NCBI GenBank assembly: GCA_030599705.1
Contig: JAUVNM010000159.1
Span: 1-5,112, forward strand
DNA: 5,112 nt
Direction of reading: 5' to 3'
Origin: Gammaproteobacteria bacterium
Lineage (GTDB): Bacteria > Pseudomonadota > Gammaproteobacteria > UBA9214
Under the pieces are notes generated by a model. That model was given only the letters and a program-made list of their open reading frames with translations. It had not been told where the DNA came from and ran no database searches. Position numbers and translations under genes: made by a program. Shown here piece after piece: positions 1-5,112 of the stretch (position 1 is the first letter of the stretch; each line of letters opens with the position of its first letter).

Positions 1-346
1 CTTCACCCTCCAGCGAGCGTGCAAATGACCAGCCCCCGGTCAGGTTGCGCGCCGCCATCAGCATGCCGGCGATCACCAGTTCCTTGACGGCATTGGCATT
101 CGCACCGGGGGCATTGAATACCGGGATGCCGGCTGTGTTCATCCGGTCAACCGGGATGTTGTTGACGCCGGCCCCGGCGCGGCCGATTGCCTTGACGGAT
201 GGCGGTACTTCCATGTCATGCATATTGAACGACCGCAACAGGATGGCATCCGGGTGACCGATCTCGGACGCGACCTCGTAGGACTCGCGCGGAAAGTGAT
301 CCAGCCCGACCGGGGAGATATTGTTCAGGGTGAGAATCTTGTACAT
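1..346 (-). CDS. serA: D-3-phosphoglycerate dehydrogenase, N-terminal part (runs off left edge)
   Basis: Partial gene: the first 115 codons, with the rest beyond the left edge. The product oxidises 3-phosphoglycerate to 3-phosphohydroxypyruvate with NAD+, the committed step of serine synthesis in the cytosol. The visible protein starts MYKILTLNNISPVGLDHFPR and contains HPDAILLRS (31-39), the RAGAGVNNIPVD stretch (56-67) and GANANAVKELVIAGML (81-96). These are the conserved features of the substrate-binding domain of D-isomer-specific 2-hydroxyacid dehydrogenases, and the protein resembles the short ACT-type SerA of gammaproteobacteria. The NAD-binding Rossmann domain, the catalytic Arg/Glu/His and any ACT domain lie outside the window, so completeness cannot be judged. 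ATG at 344-346 is the only sensible start. The nearest Shine-Dalgarno-like sequence, AAAGGA, sits about 13 nt upstream, which is rather far. The next gene upstream, serC, encodes the following pathway step and strongly supports the call. Confidence 0.93.
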   Translation of the reverse strand, partial: MYKILTLNNISPVGLDHFPRESYEVASEIGHPDAILLRSFNMHDMEVPPSVKAIGRAGAGVNNIPVDRMNTAGIPVFNAPGANANAVKELVIAGMLMAARNLTGGWSFARSLEGE

Positions 347-422
347 TGTCAGTCGCCAGTCCTTTAAGTTAGCCCTGATTGCGTGGGTAAATTGACCATC
401 TTAGACAAGACACATTCCTTTC

Positions 423-445
423 TGTAGGGTCGAATTTATTCGACC
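423..445 (+). repeat. REP/MITE-like hairpin repeat, copy 1
   Basis: The unit is the heptamer TGTAGGG (423-429) overlapping a perfect 8-bp inverted repeat, GGTCGAAT (428-435) and ATTCGACC (438-445), with a 2-nt TT centre. It pairs with an inverted copy at 490-512. From memory, short palindromes starting TGTAGGG and containing a CGAAT..ATTCG core are dispersed in many bacterial genomes, so this is probably one of a multi-copy intergenic family. That cannot be shown from a single window. Confidence 0.75.
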
Positions 446-489
446 ATCGACGTTTCATCGCGATCTGTCATCCAGATGCCGTCATGATT

Positions 490-512
490 GGCCGAATGAA
501 TTCGGCCCTACA
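490..512 (-). repeat. REP/MITE-like hairpin repeat, copy 2 (inverted)
   Basis: On the minus strand this repeats copy 1: TGTAGGG (512-506) overlapping the 8-bp stem GGCCGAAT / ATTCGGCC (plus-strand arms 490-497 and 500-507, 2-nt centre). Read in the same orientation, the two copies differ only at one stem position, T-A in copy 1 and C-G here, and at one central base. The change keeps the stem paired, so the hairpin appears to be under selection or to come from a structured repeat family. The two copies face each other across 44 bp (446-489), giving a 90-bp unit bounded by TGTAGGG and CCCTACA. I see no clear target-site duplication at 414-422 or 513-521. Confidence 0.75.
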
Positions 513-546
513 ACGGTAAGCTACCCACTCGATCAGGGGAAGAGCC

Positions 547-562
547 TCCGGCATGCGCCGGA
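547..562. repeat. Small GC-rich hairpin just after serC
   Basis: TCCGGC (547-552) and GCCGGA (557-562) form a perfect 6-bp stem around the tetraloop ATGC, starting 16 nt past the serC stop. On the minus strand the left flank reads GTCATTCCGGC, resembling the widespread proteobacterial GTCATTCC-type palindromes (from memory), so it may be a second type of dispersed repeat. It could also protect the 3' end of the gyrA-serC message. There is no run of T after it on the minus strand, so it is a poor candidate for an intrinsic terminator. Confidence 0.5.
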
Positions 563-578
563 ATGACGTCCATTCTGT

Positions 579-1661
579 TCAGCCGCGGGTACGCTCGAAC
601 TCCTGCATGAATCCGACCAGTGCGTTTACGCCGGCCACGGGCATGGCATTGTAGATGCTGGCGCGCATGCCGCCGACGGAACGATGGCCCTTCAGGTTCA
701 GCAACCCGGCGGCGCCGGCCTGCTCCAGAAAATCCTTGTCGAGCGCGGCATCCGCCAGGGTAAATGGCACGTTCATCCAGGAGCGGTACGCGGGGTCCAC
801 GGGGCTGGCATAAAAGTCGCTGCCATCAATGGCAGCGTACAGTAGCGCGGCCTTGCCCCGGTTGATCTCCGCCATTGCCGCCAGCCCGCCCTGTTCCCGC
901 AACCACTGGAATACCAGCCCGGCCAGGTACCAGCCATAGGTGGGCGGCGTATTCAGCATCGAGCCGCTGTCGGCATGTGCCTGGTAATCATACATCGACG
1001 GCGTCCCGTCGAGCGTGGCGCCGGCCAGGTCCTTGCGGACGATGACCACCGTCAGGCCGGCCGGACCGATGTTCTTTTGTGCACCGGCATAGATGACACC
1101 GAAACGGGAAACATCCAGCGGCCGGGACAGGATGGTAGATGACATGTCGGCAACCAGCGGCACCGCCCCGGTCCCGGGTATCGCGTGGAACTCGACTCCG
1201 CCAATGGTTTCATTCGGCGTGTAGTGGACGTAGGCCGCGGCGGCATCCAGCTGCCAGCTGTCCGCTGCCGGGACCGTGGTGAAACCGGAGGCCTCGGACG
1301 TGGCCGCCACGTTGACCGTACAATAGCGCCGGGCCTCGGCAATGGCCTTCTTCGACCAGGCGCCGGTATTGATATAGTCGGCCTGCGGCTTCCCGCGCAA
1401 CAGGTTCATCGGCACCATCGCAAACTGGCTGGTCGCGCCACCCTGCAGGAACAAAACGTGGTACTCGGCGGAGATCCCCAGCAGTTCACGGAAGTCGGCC
1501 TCGGCCTGTTCCGCGATCGAGACGAATTCCTTGCCACGGTGGCTCATTTCCATGACCGACATGCCGGAGCCATGCCAGTCGAGCAGTTCATCCCGCGCCC
1601 GGCGCAGGACCTCCGCAGGCAGTACCGCCGGTCCGGCACTGAAATTATAGAGTTCCGTCAC
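579..1661 (-). CDS. serC: Phosphoserine aminotransferase
   Basis: Complete at 360 aa, the usual family length. This PLP enzyme transfers the amino group of glutamate to 3-phosphohydroxypyruvate, giving O-phospho-L-serine. In bacteria with the DXP-dependent vitamin B6 pathway it also acts on the 4-phosphohydroxythreonine precursor. Visible signatures are the N-terminal YNFSAGPAVLP (5-15), HRG (41-43), the PLP-phosphate loop GGATSQF (74-80), Trp102, ADMSS with Asp172 (expected partner of the pyridine nitrogen), AGAQKNIGPAG with Schiff-base Lys196 (192-202) and the C-terminal substrate-binding stretch from GHRSVGG to NAMP (325-341). The start is GTG at 1659-1661. It is preferred because the family begins immediately before YNFSAGPA and the next Met (residue 34) would remove that motif. 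It follows the gyrA stop by 9 nt with no clear Shine-Dalgarno, so translation is probably coupled to gyrA. The stop is TGA at 579-581. No key residue is missing. Confidence 0.97.
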   Translation of the reverse strand: MTELYNFSAGPAVLPAEVLRRARDELLDWHGSGMSVMEMSHRGKEFVSIAEQAEADFRELLGISAEYHVLFLQGGATSQFAMVPMNLLRGKPQADYINTGAWSKKAIAEARRYCTVNVAATSEASGFTTVPAADSWQLDAAAAYVHYTPNETIGGVEFHAIPGTGAVPLVADMSSTILSRPLDVSRFGVIYAGAQKNIGPAGLTVVIVRKDLAGATLDGTPSMYDYQAHADSGSMLNTPPTYGWYLAGLVFQWLREQGGLAAMAEINRGKAALLYAAIDGSDFYASPVDPAYRSWMNVPFTLADAALDKDFLEQAGAAGLLNLKGHRSVGGMRASIYNAMPVAGVNALVGFMQEFERTRG

Positions 1662-1670
1662 CGTGCGGGA

Positions 1671-4229
<2,559 letters not shown>

Positions 4230-4313
4230 ACGGGTATGGGCCAAGCATCTCTGTAACAGTGCCGCCGCAGGCAGAAAACCGTCTGGGGGCCTCGACAGCA
4301 AACAAGACGGGCA

Positions 4314-4322
4314 ATCTTAGCA
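4314..4322 (-). promoter_or_regulatory. Probable gyrA promoter (extended -10)
   Basis: On the minus strand the sequence TGCTAAGAT (4322-4314) fits an extended -10 element, TGn followed by TAAGAT (4 of 6 matches to TATAAT). The hexamer at the expected -35 position, TGTAGT (4342-4337, 17-nt spacing), is poor, as is common for extended -10 promoters. Transcription would begin near 4307 and leave a leader of about 78 nt before the gyrA ATG. Its placement immediately after the mtnA terminator supports it, but it is predicted by eye only. Confidence 0.45.
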
Positions 4323-4345
4323 TACTCGCCTCCCCCACTACATCA

Positions 4346-4380
4346 GAAAAACAGGCCATTCTGAGGGCGCTCAGGGCCTG
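4346..4380 (-). terminator. Rho-independent terminator of mtnA
   Basis: Read on the minus strand, CAGGCC-CTGAG (4380-4370), the loop CGCC, CTCAG (4365-4361), a 3-nt bulge AAT and GGCCTG (4357-4352) form a two-part stem of 5 and 6 bp. It is followed directly by TTTTT (4351-4347) and then CT. It lies 44 nt past the mtnA stop and before the predicted gyrA promoter, so it should end the mtnA transcript. The 3-nt bulge is the only flaw. Confidence 0.85.
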
Positions 4381-4424
4381 TATCAATTATCTGCCGGTCC
4401 TCGGGGCCATTTGGTGAATATCCA

Positions 4425-5112
4425 TCAGTCTGACTTCAGGACCGCCAGTTTTGTCCGGTCCGGGGCTCTGATCACCCCCCGCTCGGTCACCAGGCAGTCA
4501 ACCAGTTCCGCGGGAGTGACATCGAAGGCCGGGTTCCACGCCGTCGCGCCCGCCGCGGCAATTCGCCGGGAACCCAGGGTCAGCACCTCGTCCCCGGAGC
4601 GCTGCTCGATTTCGACCAGCGCACCGTTGTCAAGACCAAAGTCCAGTGTGGAACCGGGGGCCACGACCATAAAACCAACCCCGTAATGGCGACAGTTGAC
4701 GGCCAGGCTCGAGGTGCCGATCTTGTTGATCACATCCCCGTTGGCGGTCACCCGGTCCGCACCGGTAATCACCCATTGCAGCCGCCGGTTCTGCATCAGG
4801 TAACCGGCCGCGTTATCCGTAATCAGGGTGACCGGAATCCGGTCCCGGACCAGTTCCCATGCGGTCAGCCGTGAACCCTGCAGCCAGGGGCGGGTTTCAC
4901 TGGCATACACCTGCTGCAACGTGCCGGCAGCCCAGGCGCTGCGAATCACGCCCAGCGCAGTGCCGTAGCCACCGGTAGCGAGGGATCCGGTATTGCAATA
5001 GGTCAACACGGAGGAACCGGCGTCGATGACGGCCGCACCGTGCACGCCCATCTGCCGGTTGGCCTCGATATCTTCTGCATGTATGTGCCGGGCCTCCGCC
5101 AGCAATACCGGC
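4425..5112 (-). CDS. mtnA: S-methyl-5-thioribose-1-phosphate isomerase, C-terminal part (runs off right edge)
   Basis: Partial gene: 228 codons plus the TGA stop (4425-4427). The start lies beyond the right edge, and roughly the first 120 residues are missing compared with the usual length of about 350 aa. The enzyme converts 5-methylthioribose-1-phosphate to 5-methylthioribulose-1-phosphate in the methionine salvage pathway. It belongs to the eIF2B alpha/beta/delta-like superfamily. Visible motifs, numbered from the first whole codon, are LTYCNTGSLATGGYGTALG (35-53) with catalytic Cys38, ETRPWLQGSRLTAWEL (71-86), ITDNAAGYLM (96-105) and ITGADRV..NGDVINKIGT with catalytic Asp118. The 80-residue gap between Cys and Asp equals that of Cys160 and Asp240 in the B. 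subtilis enzyme. These motifs favour MtnA over the related ribose-1,5-bisphosphate isomerase or a regulatory eIF2B-like protein. A position directly upstream of gyrA is, from memory, also found in Pseudomonas. A strong terminator follows the gene. Confidence 0.94.
   Translation of the reverse strand, partial: PVLLAEARHIHAEDIEANRQMGVHGAAVIDAGSSVLTYCNTGSLATGGYGTALGVIRSAWAAGTLQQVYASETRPWLQGSRLTAWELVRDRIPVTLITDNAAGYLMQNRRLQWVITGADRVTANGDVINKIGTSSLAVNCRHYGVGFMVVAPGSTLDFGLDNGALVEIEQRSGDEVLTLGSRRIAAAGATAWNPAFDVTPAELVDCLVTERGVIRAPDRTKLAVLKSD

Noticed and set aside
45..257. Plus-strand open frame of 70 codons at the left end
   Set aside because: It is the complement of the serA N-terminal coding region, whose protein has clear family motifs.
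530..562. Hairpin after serC as a Rho-independent terminator
   Set aside because: The stem is only 6 bp, and the minus-strand sequence after it (GGCTCTTCCCC) has no T-run.
4271..4290. Possible small hairpin in the gyrA leader (CAGA / TCTG)
   Set aside because: Only 4 bp of pairing with a 6-nt loop; within chance expectation and not like any known leader element.
4230..4301. Upstream in-frame TTG start that would extend GyrA by 24 residues
   Set aside because: The extra residues do not resemble GyrA, the start would lie right at the predicted transcription start, and the ATG at 4229 gives the canonical N-terminus.

Overview
The window carries four genes, all on the minus strand. Read in the direction of transcription (right to left) they are: the 3' two-thirds of mtnA (methionine salvage), a complete gyrA (DNA gyrase subunit A), a complete serC (phosphoserine aminotransferase) and the first 115 codons of serA (phosphoglycerate dehydrogenase), which runs off the left edge. 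The moderately GC-rich composition, the GyrA sequence (very close to the E. coli numbering through the quinolone region) and the order mtnA-gyrA-serC all suggest a gammaproteobacterium. From memory, Pseudomonas also has mtnA-gyrA-serC but with pheA after serC; serA directly after serC recalls purple-sulfur and related gammaproteobacteria. I cannot name the genus from this sequence.

Layout: mtnA ends at 4425 and is followed by a well-formed Rho-independent terminator (4346-4380). A probable extended -10 promoter for gyrA (4314-4322) begins just past that terminator, so gyrA looks transcriptionally insulated from mtnA. gyrA (4229-1671) and serC (1661-579) are separated by only 9 nt and are probably one transcription unit; serC starts with GTG and lacks an obvious Shine-Dalgarno, which fits translational coupling. 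A 232-bp gap (347-578) separates serC from serA. It holds two inward-facing REP/MITE-like hairpin repeats whose stems differ by a compensatory base pair, plus a third, unrelated small hairpin next to the serC stop.

Functionally, serA and serC encode the first two steps of the phosphorylated serine pathway: 3-phosphoglycerate to 3-phosphohydroxypyruvate to O-phosphoserine. In organisms with the DXP-dependent pathway, SerC also serves pyridoxal phosphate synthesis. GyrA supplies the DNA-cleaving subunit of gyrase, and MtnA recycles the methylthioribose moiety released by polyamine and related metabolism.

This is ordinary housekeeping sequence. I found no evidence of an undescribed system, mobile genes, CRISPR or RNA genes. 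The most interesting item is the covarying repeat pair between serC and serA.
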